Below, piece after piece: positions 41,926-50,101 of a stretch of 60,920 nucleotides of DNA. Position 1 is the stretch's first letter; the number at the start of each line of letters is the position of its first letter. The translations under genes were made by a program, and so were the position numbers. The notes beneath the pieces are model-generated. The model saw nothing but the letters and a program-made list of their open reading frames with translations, ran no database searches and had not been told where the DNA came from. Source of the DNA: JBGTLW01 sp041743835 (GTDB lineage Bacteria; Planctomycetota; Phycisphaerae; Phycisphaerales; Phycisphaeraceae); assembly GCA_041743835.1 (NCBI GenBank), contig JBGTLW010000265.1:1-60920 (forward strand). Direction: 5' to 3'.

Positions 41926-41941
41926 TGGCACAGCGATTGCG
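41926..41941 (+). promoter_or_regulatory. Sigma-54-type -24/-12 promoter upstream of dnaK
   Basis: TGGCACAGCGATTGCG fits the consensus TGGCAC-N5-TTGC exactly, with 10 bases between the GG and GC doublets. Transcription would start about 41952, leaving a leader of about 48 bases to the dnaK ATG. The 390-base spacer 41611-42000 shows nothing else firm: a TATACT at 41722 without a matching -35, and no CIRCE element. Confidence 0.55.
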
Positions 41942-42000
41942 ATAGGTTGAGCAATGGCGTGCCCGTGCGCGCCGCGACTAACCAAGATTGGAGACGACAC

Positions 42001-43917
42001 ATGGCCAAGACCATTGGAATCGACCTGGGCACGACCAACTCCGTCGTTGCCGTCATGGAAGCCGGAGCGCCTAAGGTGCTCATCAACGCCTCGGGCAACC
42101 GCACCACGCCGTCCATCGTGGCGTTCACCGACAAGGGTGAGCGCCTCGTCGGGCAGCCCGCGCGCCAGCAGCAGGTGACCAACCCCAAGGGCACCGTCTT
42201 CTCGATCAAGCGCTTCATGGGCCGACGCCACAGCGAAGTGTCTCACGAAGAGAAGCTCGTTCCTTACGAGGTCACCGGCGCTGCGGATGAGCTTGTGAAG
42301 GTGAACGTCAAGGGCAAGCAGTACACCCCGCAGGAGATCTCGGCGATGGTACTGCAGGACCTGAAGAAGACCGCCGAGGATTACCTGGGCGAGAAGGTGA
42401 CCAAGGCCGTCATCACCGTGCCTGCATACTTCAACGACTCGCAGCGCAAAGCCACCAAGGAAGCAGGCGAGATCGCCGGGCTGACGGTCGAGCGCATCAT
42501 CAACGAGCCGACCGCCGCGGCGCTGGCTTATGGGCTGGACAAGAAAACCAACGAGAAGATCACCGTCTTCGACCTCGGCGGCGGCACGTTCGACGTGTCC
42601 ATCCTTGACGTGGGCGATGGTGTGTTCGAGGTGCTGGCGTCCAACGGCGACGGCCACCTCGGCGGCGACGACTGGGATGAAGAGCTCATCAACTACATCG
42701 CCGACGAGTTCAAGAAAAAGGAAGGCATCGACCTGCGCAAGGACGCGATGGCGCTGCAGCGGCTCAAGGAAGCGGGCGAGAAGGCGAAGATGGAGCTGTC
42801 CACCTCGCAGGAAACCACCGTCAACCTTCCGTTCATCACCGCCACGCAGGACGGCCCCAAGCACCTCCAGCTCACCATCACGCGCAGCAAGTTCGAGCAG
42901 CTCTGCGAGAAGCTGTTCAATCGGCTGCGCCAGCCGTGCGAGACCGCGCTCAAGGATGCGGGGCTTAAGCCCGGCGACATCGATGAGGTGGTGCTCGTCG
43001 GCGGCTCGACCCGCATCCCCAGGGTGCAGGCGATTGCCAAGGAGATCTTCGGCAAGGAGCCCAACAAGTCCATCAACCCCGACGAGGTCGTGGCGCTGGG
43101 CGCTGCGATCCAGGGCGGCGTGCTCGAGGGCGACGTGAAGGATGTGCTGCTGCTGGACGTTACCCCGCTGTCGCTGGGGATCGAGACGCTGGGCGGCGTG
43201 ATGACCAAGCTCATCGAGAAGAACACCACCATCCCCACCAGCAAGAGCGAGACCTTCTCCACCGCGGCCGACAACCAGACCGCGGTGACCATCCACGTGC
43301 TGCAAGGCGAGCGCGAGTTCGCCAACGACAACCGCACGCTTGGGCGTTTCGATCTGGCTGACATTCCCCCCGCCCCGCGCGGCATGCCGCAGATCGAGGT
43401 CGAGTTCAACATCGACGCCAACGGCATCCTCAGCGTCAAGGCCAAGGACAAGGCCACGAGCAAGGAGCAATCGATCAAGATCGAGGGCAGCTCCGGGCTG
43501 TCCGATGAGGAGATCAAGAAGATGCAGGCCGACGCCGAGGCTCACGCCGCGGAGGACAAGGCCAAGCGTGAGCTGATCGACCTGCGTAATCAGGCCGACA
43601 GCACCGTCTTCCATATACGCAAGCAGCTCGATGAGCACGGCGACAAGGTTCCTGCGGACGTGCGTGGCAGGATTGAGTCGGCCCTGTCGAGTGTGGAAGA
43701 CAAGGTGAAGGGCGATGATAAGGCTGCGCTCAAGTCGGCGCTGGACAACCTGAACAAGGAAGCGCAGGAGCTTGGCAAGGCGGTGTACGAAGCCGCCGCC
43801 GCTGCCGGTGGCGCGGCGGGGGGTGGGGCCGCAGGCGCGGCCGGTGCAGGCACGGAGGGAGGAGCTTCCTCTGGGAGCGACGACGTGATCGATGCGGAGT
43901 ACGAGGTTAAGGACTAA
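42001..43917 (+). CDS. dnaK: Chaperone protein DnaK (Hsp70)
   Basis: 638 residues, full length. Signature segments: GIDLGTTNSVVAVME, VTKAVITVPAYFNDSQRKAT, IINEPTAAALAYGLDKK, VFDLGGGTFDVSILDVGDGV, VVLVGGSTRIPRVQAIAKEI, the substrate domain LLLDVTPLSLGIETLGGVMT and a C-terminal tail with Gly/Ala repeats ending DDVIDAEYEVKD. The FNDSQRKATKEAG loop of Gram-negative-type DnaK is present. GGAGACGACAC precedes the ATG. grpE and dnaJ are not adjacent. A terminator follows, so it is transcribed alone. Confidence 0.98.
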   Translation: MAKTIGIDLGTTNSVVAVMEAGAPKVLINASGNRTTPSIVAFTDKGERLVGQPARQQQVTNPKGTVFSIKRFMGRRHSEVSHEEKLVPYEVTGAADELVKVNVKGKQYTPQEISAMVLQDLKKTAEDYLGEKVTKAVITVPAYFNDSQRKATKEAGEIAGLTVERIINEPTAAALAYGLDKKTNEKITVFDLGGGTFDVSILDVGDGVFEVLASNGDGHLGGDDWDEELINYIADEFKKKEGIDLRKDAMALQRLKEAGEKAKMELSTSQETTVNLPFITATQDGPKHLQLTITRSKFEQLCEKLFNRLRQPCETALKDAGLKPGDIDEVVLVGGSTRIPRVQAIAKEIFGKEPNKSINPDEVVALGAAIQGGVLEGDVKDVLLLDVTPLSLGIETLGGVMTKLIEKNTTIPTSKSETFSTAADNQTAVTIHVLQGEREFANDNRTLGRFDLADIPPAPRGMPQIEVEFNIDANGILSVKAKDKATSKEQSIKIEGSSGLSDEEIKKMQADAEAHAAEDKAKRELIDLRNQADSTVFHIRKQLDEHGDKVPADVRGRIESALSSVEDKVKGDDKAALKSALDNLNKEAQELGKAVYEAAAAAGGAAGGGAAGAAGAGTEGGASSGSDDVIDAEYEVKD

Positions 43918-43957
43918 TCCGCTGACCCGCCCCAGTAAGGCACAAACAACTCACATG

Positions 43958-43991
43958 GAAGCCCACGCTCGGCGAGCGTGGGCTTCTTTTT
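43958..43991 (+). terminator. Intrinsic terminator after dnaK
   Basis: GAAGCCCACGCTC (43958-43970), loop GGC, GAGCGTGGGCTTC (43974-43986), then five T. A perfect 13-bp stem, 41 bases after the stop. Confidence 0.95.
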
Positions 43992-44181
43992 GTGTCAGGA
44001 CCGCGCGCGGAGCGGCCGGATGCCCCCAAACCCGCGTTGCCGTACAATGCCCCACCGCGTGGCGGTAGCGTGGCGCGACCTTTCGGGGCTTGGGTGGCGT
44101 ATGACTTTTGACCCTGCGGCTCGTTTGAACTGTTAGCCATAGTGGCGGGTGACTTAAGCCGATAAGTAAGGGGCGGGACCA

Positions 44182-44883
44182 ATGACGACGGCACATGGGA
44201 TTCAACAGAGGTTTCCGGCCACCGAGCCGGTCTGGATCGACTTATCGAACGGCACGGCCGCACCAGCCGAGCGGGTCAACGGGCGTTGGGAATACAAGAT
44301 GGATGAAACAAAGCTACGCCAGGCTGTCTGTGACGCGGGCCATCAGTTGTGGCAGCGACGCATGATCTGTGGCGATGGCGGGTTTGTTTCCGCCGAGCTC
44401 AACCGCCGCCGCTTCGTGGTGACCCCGCCCAATCGCCGCCGGGCCGACCTACGCCCCGAGCACCTGCTTTGCGTTGACATGGCCGGCCTAGACATGGTGG
44501 GCTCCGACGCGGCGCTGCCCGAGATCGTCTGGCGGCCGCACCGCATGGCGTATCAAGGCGCGGCGTATCTCGAATCGAGGAGCGACGGCTCAGGCCGACA
44601 GATCCACGCCACCGCGCTGGCAACCCCCCCGAACATCATGGCCCTGCACACACTCGCCCCCGAAGCCGCAGCGCTCAAGATCATCAACCACCCGGACCTC
44701 CTGGTCGTGGACCCGGCGGACGACAAAGCGCTGCAGCGTGCGATCGTCGCGGGGCCGCTGATGCTCCTGCGTGGCCAGGGGGTGTTCGCGGCGGATCGCT
44801 CGGTCGATGCCTGCCTCAATCTCATCGAGATGCTCGAACATCACGCGTCGATCGAGCTGGCGACCAGCGGCTTCCGCGAGTGA
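44182..44883 (+). CDS. Degenerate class II aldolase/adducin-like protein
   Basis: 233 residues. The order of elements follows class II aldolases: VCDAGHQLWQRRMICGDGGF-VSAEL (where active members read GNxS), VTPPNRRRADLRPEHLLCVD, then RQIHATALATPPNIMALHTL in place of the HTHPPYA metal site, and VAGPLMLLRGQGVFAADRSV in place of the LLRNHGVVAVG strand. The paired metal His (HxH) has become HAT, so the zinc-dependent activity is probably lost or changed. Function unknown. GGGGCGGGACC precedes the ATG. It is followed by nth after 55 bases. Confidence 0.65.
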   Translation: MTTAHGIQQRFPATEPVWIDLSNGTAAPAERVNGRWEYKMDETKLRQAVCDAGHQLWQRRMICGDGGFVSAELNRRRFVVTPPNRRRADLRPEHLLCVDMAGLDMVGSDAALPEIVWRPHRMAYQGAAYLESRSDGSGRQIHATALATPPNIMALHTLAPEAAALKIINHPDLLVVDPADDKALQRAIVAGPLMLLRGQGVFAADRSVDACLNLIEMLEHHASIELATSGFRE

Positions 44884-44938
44884 TGGTCGGGCCAAGCGCG
44901 GTGGCCAATTCACGGCCTGTCCGCAGTATCATTGAATC

Positions 44939-45616
44939 GTGACCCGGACCGACCCCCAGCCGAACCCCGCGCCCACCGCCGCAAGACGACGCGCGGCCCG
45001 CATCTACCGCTGCCTCCAAACCACCTATCCACAAGCCCACTGCGCGCTGAATCACCGCAACGCGTTCGAGTTGCTCATCGCCACCATCCTCTCGGCCCAG
45101 TGCACCGATGCACGCGTCAACCTCACGACCCCAGACCTCTTCGCCCAATACCCCACCGCACAGGCAATGGCGAAGGCAAAGCAGGCGGATGTCGAGCGGC
45201 TGGTGAAGTCTTGTGGCTTCTACCGCAACAAGGCGAAGAACATCATCGGCGCAGCCCAAGGCATCGTCGCGGATTTTGCGGGTGAGGTGCCCCGCGATAT
45301 GGCGTCGCTGCTCACGCTGCCCGGCGTCGCGCGGAAGACCGCAAACGTCGTGCTGGGAAACGCCTTTGGGATCAATCACGGCATGGTGGTCGATACACAC
45401 ATCGGCCGATTGGCGGTGCGCCTGGGTTGGACCGACGCCGACGCCAAGAACGCCACCCGCATCGAGCGCGACCTCATGGGCCTTCACCCCCGGGCCAAGT
45501 GGACGGACTTGTCACACCTGCTGATCTGGCACGGCCGGGCGATCTGCACGGCCCGAAACCCGCGCTGCAATAGCTGCGTGCTGGAGCGCCTGTGCCCGAA
45601 GGTCGGGGTTGATTGA
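44939..45616 (+). CDS. nth: Endonuclease III
   Basis: 225 residues from GTG 44939. HhH-GPD fold with FELLIATILSAQCTDARVN, catalytic Lys133 in LPGVARKTANVVLGNAFG, Asp152 in VVDTHIGRLAVRLGW, and the 4Fe-4S cluster Cys203-x6-Cys210-x2-Cys213-x5-Cys219. It is a bifunctional glycosylase/AP lyase for oxidised pyrimidines. A TATCAT box only a few bases before the GTG suggests a very short or absent leader. Confidence 0.95.
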   Translation: MTRTDPQPNPAPTAARRRAARIYRCLQTTYPQAHCALNHRNAFELLIATILSAQCTDARVNLTTPDLFAQYPTAQAMAKAKQADVERLVKSCGFYRNKAKNIIGAAQGIVADFAGEVPRDMASLLTLPGVARKTANVVLGNAFGINHGMVVDTHIGRLAVRLGWTDADAKNATRIERDLMGLHPRAKWTDLSHLLIWHGRAICTARNPRCNSCVLERLCPKVGVD

Positions 45617-45635
45617 AACCACAGAGGCTGTGCGG

Positions 45636-46283
45636 TCACCGCCCCGCAAGTGCAGCGCGTTGCGTGTCGATGATGTGCGTGGCCTCGAAGGCTTTTCGCC
45701 GACGATGACACCCCCGGCAGGCCCGGCATGGGACATTGCTGTTGAGCTGGCAGCTCCAGGCCGCGTGCCAAGGGACACTTAACTGCTCGCCGACCTGAAT
45801 GATCTGGGCATCGGTGAGTTCGAGCAGCGGCGCTTCGAGTGTTGGTGCGGGGGCAGGTTCCGCCATCGCCAGGTGCTCGCAGAGTTGAATCTGCTCGGCA
45901 AGTGTCGTGGTGGTGACCTGCGTGTCGGGGTCGCTCGGGCTGGACCCGGGGTAGAGGACGCGGCGCACCTCCATCGCGCGGGCTTTGGCCAGGGCCGCGA
46001 GGATGACCTGAGGCCGGACGAGGTGGCCGACGGGTTGGCCCTCCGCGTCACGGGTCGCGTCTTTGGGGTACAGGTGCGGCAGGCTCAACTCGGCGACGGC
46101 CTTGCACCCCAGCCAATCGGCTTGCAGGTGGAGGTGGCGGCGGCGCGCGGGCTGGTTTTCCCGGCCATCGACAATGTGCAGCAGCGTCAGACGCGGGGCT
46201 GGGGTTTCGCGCGCAACCAAGGCCGCAGCCACAAGGCTGCGCAGCCCGCCGGACGACAGGGCAAGGATGTGAGGCCGAGACAT
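45636..46283 (-). CDS. QueC-like PP-loop protein with altered PP motif
   Basis: 215 residues from ATG 46283. It has the layout of 7-cyano-7-deazaguanine synthase: an N-terminal PP-loop ILALSSGGLRSLVAAALVA, a central YPGSSPSDPDTQV strand, and a C-terminal zinc site Cys178-x7-Cys186-x2-Cys189-x2-Cys192 (SCQLNSNVPCRACRGCHRRR, KAF). In QueC the loop reads SGGxDS; here Asp is replaced by Arg15, which should hamper ATP use. No other queuosine genes are present. It may have another PP-loop role, such as in DNA or tRNA modification; unknown. It is divergent from the amidotransferase gene. Confidence 0.65.
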   Translation of the reverse strand: MSRPHILALSSGGLRSLVAAALVARETPAPRLTLLHIVDGRENQPARRRHLHLQADWLGCKAVAELSLPHLYPKDATRDAEGQPVGHLVRPQVILAALAKARAMEVRRVLYPGSSPSDPDTQVTTTTLAEQIQLCEHLAMAEPAPAPTLEAPLLELTDAQIIQVGEQLSVPWHAAWSCQLNSNVPCRACRGCHRRRKAFEATHIIDTQRAALAGR

Positions 46284-46398
46284 AGCCCCGTTATCGGCAG
46301 ACGCCGATTCTGGACTATACTCCCACGCACGCGCGGAGAAGCTTGCCCGCGCACCTTCCTGCCCCAGCCGCCCCGAAACTCGGAGAACGGACACCACC

Positions 46399-47160
46399 AT
46401 GGCCATCCTCGTCTTCCAGCACCACCGCCTCGAAACCGCCGCGATCCTGGGTGAGAATCTGCGTGACGTCGGCCACAAGCTGCGTACCATCGCGTTGTTT
46501 GATGGGGCTGCGCTGCCGCCCGACCTGGATGACGTCGATGGCATCATCTCGATGGGCGGGCCGATGAACGTGGATGAAACGCAGCAGCACGGCTGGATCG
46601 AAGGCGAGTGCGCACTAATCAAAGAGGCGCACAGCCAGGGCCTGCCCATCGTGGGCATCTGCCTCGGGGCGCAGCTCATCGCGAAGGCTCTCGGCGGCGA
46701 GGTCGCCGCGATGGAGAAACCCGAGATCGCCTTCGGCCCGATCCGCGCGGGGTTCCCGGGCACGATCGACCCGCTCTATGCCGGACTCCCGTGGACACAC
46801 AACGTCCTTCACCTCCACGGCCAACAGGTCTCGAAGCTGCCGGCCAACGGCGTGCCGATGTACGGCAGTCCCGCGTGCAAGACCCAGAGCTTCAAGGTCG
46901 GGCTCCAGACCTATGGCTTCCAGTACCACTTCGAGTGGCGGCGCAATCAGATCGACACAGTGCTCGCGGACAACCACGCCTGGCTAGCACAGGCGGGCGT
47001 CGATGCCACAGAGATCAAGGCTGCGCTCGACGCGGGTTATGACATGTACCGCCAGTTGGGCGACAAGCTCTGCCAGAACATCACCGACTTGCTGTTCCCG
47101 CTGGACAAACGGCTGCCCAGCGACGGCCGGCCGGTGGAAAACTTCCGGTCCATCGGCTGA
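46399..47160 (+). CDS. Class I glutamine amidotransferase-like protein
   Basis: 253 residues. Triad residues: Cys88 in VGICLGAQLIAKALGGEV and His177/Glu179 in YGFQYHFEWRRNQ. The early part VFQHHRLETAAILGENLRD and DGIISMGGPMNVDETQQHGW resembles stand-alone GMP-synthase-like amidotransferases, of the type that includes YfeJ/GuaA-N homologues. It may hydrolyse glutamine or a gamma-glutamyl compound. It is followed by the HhH-GPD gene after 8 bases, so they are co-transcribed. Confidence 0.87.
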   Translation: MAILVFQHHRLETAAILGENLRDVGHKLRTIALFDGAALPPDLDDVDGIISMGGPMNVDETQQHGWIEGECALIKEAHSQGLPIVGICLGAQLIAKALGGEVAAMEKPEIAFGPIRAGFPGTIDPLYAGLPWTHNVLHLHGQQVSKLPANGVPMYGSPACKTQSFKVGLQTYGFQYHFEWRRNQIDTVLADNHAWLAQAGVDATEIKAALDAGYDMYRQLGDKLCQNITDLLFPLDKRLPSDGRPVENFRSIG

Positions 47161-47168
47161 GTTGTCCC

Positions 47169-48116
47169 ATGCCCGGCTCGAAGCTGACGATCCCCGTGCC
47201 CGCGGACTTCGTCCTGTTCAAGGCGGTGTGTTCGTATGGCTACTTCCTGCTCGCACCCAACCGCTGGGATCGGCGGACCGGCAAGTTCCATCGCGTCTTC
47301 CGTGGTCACCGGCAGCGCATCATCCCGGTGGTGATTTCGCAGTCGGCAAGATCGCCCCGCAGCTTGCGTCTGGCGTGTGACCGCACGGTGAGCCGATCCG
47401 AGGCGCAGGACATCAAGCGGCAGACCATCCGCATGCTGCGCATCGACGAGGACCAGTCGGGCTGGTACCGCGTGCATCCTGTCGCCAGGCGGCGGGGCTT
47501 CGGGCGCATGTTCCGCAGCCCGGACCTCTGGGAAGACATGGTCAAGACCATCACCGGCTGCAACGTCACGTGGCGGAACACGATGACGATGAACGCCAGG
47601 CTCGTCGAGTGCGCGGGGCAGGGCGGCTTCCCCACACCCGCGATGGTGGTGGACTTCGGCGTCGAGCGCTTGCAGACCCAGTGCAGGGTCGGCTACCGCG
47701 CGGAGCGGATCGTCCGGCTGGCGCAGGGGTTTCTCGATGGCTCGTTCGATCCCGCGTGGTACGAAGCGGAGCAGCGCACCACGGATGAGTTATACGACGC
47801 GCTCATGAGTGTGTATGGCTTTGGGGCCTACGCCACAAACAACGTCCTGCAACTGCTGGGCCGATACGACCGCCTGCCGATCGACACCGAAACCTATCGG
47901 CACTTCTGCGCCACGCAGGGCATCAAGCGTCCCAAAGACCCAGCCAAGCTGCACAGACGTATCGAGCGGTACTACGCGCGGTACGACCCTTTCCGTTTCA
48001 AGGCCTACTGGTATGAGCTGTGGTGCAACTACGAAAAACGCTTCGGCCCGGCCAAGGGCTGGTGCCCCGATGAGACAGGCCCGAACTTCACAGCGTCAGC
48101 ATTGAATCAAGGCTAA
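47169..48116 (+). CDS. HhH-GPD superfamily DNA glycosylase (AlkA/OGG-like)
   Basis: 315 residues. An N-terminal beta domain of about 100 residues (FKAVCSYGYFLLAPNRWDRR) is followed by the helical HhH-GPD core: SPDLWEDMVKTITGCNVTWR, RAERIVRLAQGFLDGSF, the hairpin VYGFGAYATNNVLQLLGRYD and the catalytic Asp in LPIDTETYRHFC. At the site of the lyase Lys the hairpin has Tyr, as in monofunctional glycosylases. The C-terminal YYARYDPFRFKAYWYELWCN is distinctive. Substrate unknown (an alkylated or oxidised base). It follows the amidotransferase by 8 bases and converges with lpxI. Confidence 0.78.
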   Translation: MPGSKLTIPVPADFVLFKAVCSYGYFLLAPNRWDRRTGKFHRVFRGHRQRIIPVVISQSARSPRSLRLACDRTVSRSEAQDIKRQTIRMLRIDEDQSGWYRVHPVARRRGFGRMFRSPDLWEDMVKTITGCNVTWRNTMTMNARLVECAGQGGFPTPAMVVDFGVERLQTQCRVGYRAERIVRLAQGFLDGSFDPAWYEAEQRTTDELYDALMSVYGFGAYATNNVLQLLGRYDRLPIDTETYRHFCATQGIKRPKDPAKLHRRIERYYARYDPFRFKAYWYELWCNYEKRFGPAKGWCPDETGPNFTASALNQG

Positions 48117-48153
48117 GCACAAGCGCCCGCCTTCGACCGATTCGCGGATCGCG

Positions 48154-48993
48154 CTAAACGGCCACCCCAACGATCGCGATGCCCGCTTCGTCCGCAGCAG
48201 CGATGACCTGCGGCTTGTCCATCAGGATCACCTTGCCTGCGGCCACCGCGAGGCAGCCGGCGCCCGCTGCCTTGAGCTGTGTGATCGTCTCCAGGCCGAT
48301 GCTCGGCACGTCGAAACGCATGTCCTTGCCAGCGCCCGGTCCCTTGATGAGTGTCCAGCCCGGCTTGCGGCAGAGCTCGCCGGCCCGTGCGATCAGGCGG
48401 GCGGTGCCCTCGATGGCTTCCACCGCGATCACATCGCGCTCGCGCACGGCGATCGCCTGCCCGATGTCCAGGTCGTTCATCCGCATGAGCACCGGCCAGC
48501 CGAAGTCGATGTCCGTCTGCTGCGACGCGGTGGGGCGGCGGCTGGTCATCACGCCGACCGTGGCGAGGTGCGCGGGGATGTAGGCGGTGGTGTCGATGAG
48601 TTGGATGCCTCGGCGTTGGAGTGTGTCGGCGAGCCCGGCGAGCATGAACTGGCTCCGCCGGTCCTTGCGCACGGTGCCGAACCAGAATAGCACGCCAGCC
48701 ACGTCGGGGAGCAGCAGCCGGGCCTGACGCAGCCGGGAGTCGTACATGACGGTCTTGTCCACCGTGCCGACCATGATGGCGCGGGTCGCGCCGTGGCGCC
48801 TTAGCACCCGCGTCCACTTGCCGAGCTGCGCGACGCCGACCTCGGTGAAAGCTTTGCACAGCGGGCGCAGCTCCGGCGCAGCCATGCCCCGGAATGCGGC
48901 GCATACGACTTCGCGGCCCGCGTCGCGCAGGCCCTGCGCCTGGAGCACGGGCAGGCGTCCGCCCCCGGCGATGAGTCCGATTGGTTCGGCCAT
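48154..48993 (-). CDS. lpxI: UDP-2,3-diacylglucosamine pyrophosphatase LpxI
   Basis: 279 residues, usual length. N-terminal IGLIAGGGRLPVLQAQGLRD and the C-terminal catalytic domain with DMRFDVPSIGLETI (metal Asp near 228), GCLAVAAGKVILMDKPQVI and the closing ADEAGIAIVGV. It cleaves UDP-diacylglucosamine to lipid X in lipid A synthesis, the alternative to LpxH found in alphaproteobacteria and other phyla. So the cell probably makes lipid A. The upstream epimerase gene on the same strand ends 46 bases before its start. Confidence 0.93.
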   Translation of the reverse strand: MAEPIGLIAGGGRLPVLQAQGLRDAGREVVCAAFRGMAAPELRPLCKAFTEVGVAQLGKWTRVLRRHGATRAIMVGTVDKTVMYDSRLRQARLLLPDVAGVLFWFGTVRKDRRSQFMLAGLADTLQRRGIQLIDTTAYIPAHLATVGVMTSRRPTASQQTDIDFGWPVLMRMNDLDIGQAIAVRERDVIAVEAIEGTARLIARAGELCRKPGWTLIKGPGAGKDMRFDVPSIGLETITQLKAAGAGCLAVAAGKVILMDKPQVIAAADEAGIAIVGVAV

Positions 48994-49039
48994 GGGGGGA
49001 TTGTAGGGTGTGAGTGTGACGACTGGTCGCGTGCCTTGC

Positions 49040-50032
49040 CTACGCGCCCAGCGCGTCGTGCTCGGCGATGATGCGGTCGATGAGTGCGTCTGACTCGGGG
49101 TTGGGCGTGAAGCCCGCTTCCAGCCGTTGCTTGACGAACTTGCCAGCCATCGCCAGCCCCTGCTCCATCGAGAGTTCGCAGCGCCAGCCGCCGACCGCGC
49201 TGCTGACCTTGCTGTTGTCGAAGACGACGGAGTTGGTTTTGTCGCCGTGGAGTGGGCCGGCCCATTGGGGCTGGTATCGGATCAGCGCGTCGGAAGCGAT
49301 GTGCCTGATGATGGGCGCCTTGCCTATCACGTCGCCGATGGTGTGGAGCAGCACGTCCCACGTGTGCGCGCGATCGCGGGTGATGTGGTAGGCCTCCCCC
49401 AGCGCCGGCTTGAGGCCGCAGAGCCTGACGAACGCGCGTGCGTAGTCCTGGGAGTGGGTCACGGTCCAGAGCGACTGGCCGTCCCCGTGAACGATGACCG
49501 GCTTGCCGCGGAGGATGCGCCACGCGATGTGGTCGCCCTCCATAAACGTGCCGGGGAACCTGCTGCGGTGGGTGTGGCTTGGGCGCACGATGGTGACTGG
49601 GAGCTTGCCGGTGGCGTGGGCCGCGAGCATCAGCTTCTCGATGGCGGCTTTCTTGCGGCTGTATTCCCAGAACGGGTTATCGAGCGGGGTTTCCTCGGTG
49701 ATGATGTAGTCGCGGCAGGGCTTCTGGTAGGCCGAGGCCGAGGAGATGAAGATGAACTGCCCGCAATGCCCCGCGAACATGTCGATGTCGCGTTGCGCCG
49801 CCTCGACGCCAAAGAGTCGGTACTGACAGACCACATCGAAATCGCGCTTGGCCAGCGCGTCGTAAGCCTTGTCGTCGTTGACATCGCCGACGATCTGCTG
49901 CACGCCCTCGGGCAAAGGTTCGCGGTTGCTGCCGCGGTTGTACACGGTGACGTGCTGCCCGATGCGGACCGCCTCGTGGAGGCACGCGTAGCTGATCTCG
50001 CCCGTTCCGCCGATGTAGAGCACTTTAGTCAT
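49040..50032 (-). CDS. NAD-dependent epimerase/dehydratase family protein (extended SDR)
   Basis: 330 residues. Nucleotide-binding GGTGEISYAC at 8-17, ISSASAYQKP (97-105), and catalytic Tyr124-xxx-Lys128 in EYSRKKAAIEK. The GGTGxI variant and THSQDYARAFVRLCG match the NDP-sugar epimerase-like proteins found in planctomycetes and chloroplast CSP41-like families. Substrate unknown. Neighbour lpxI hints at envelope sugar metabolism, weakly. Confidence 0.85.
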   Translation of the reverse strand: MTKVLYIGGTGEISYACLHEAVRIGQHVTVYNRGSNREPLPEGVQQIVGDVNDDKAYDALAKRDFDVVCQYRLFGVEAAQRDIDMFAGHCGQFIFISSASAYQKPCRDYIITEETPLDNPFWEYSRKKAAIEKLMLAAHATGKLPVTIVRPSHTHRSRFPGTFMEGDHIAWRILRGKPVIVHGDGQSLWTVTHSQDYARAFVRLCGLKPALGEAYHITRDRAHTWDVLLHTIGDVIGKAPIIRHIASDALIRYQPQWAGPLHGDKTNSVVFDNSKVSSAVGGWRCELSMEQGLAMAGKFVKQRLEAGFTPNPESDALIDRIIAEHDALGA

Positions 50033-50101
50033 GGGGGAAGTGTACCGATTCGGCGTGGGCCGGTGGTTTAAGGCGGATGTGTTCGCGCGGCCTGGCTGGC
50101 G

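Noticed and set aside
41611..42000. CIRCE operator upstream of dnaK
   Set aside because: No TTAGCACTC-N9-GAGTGCTAA or near match was found in the spacer.
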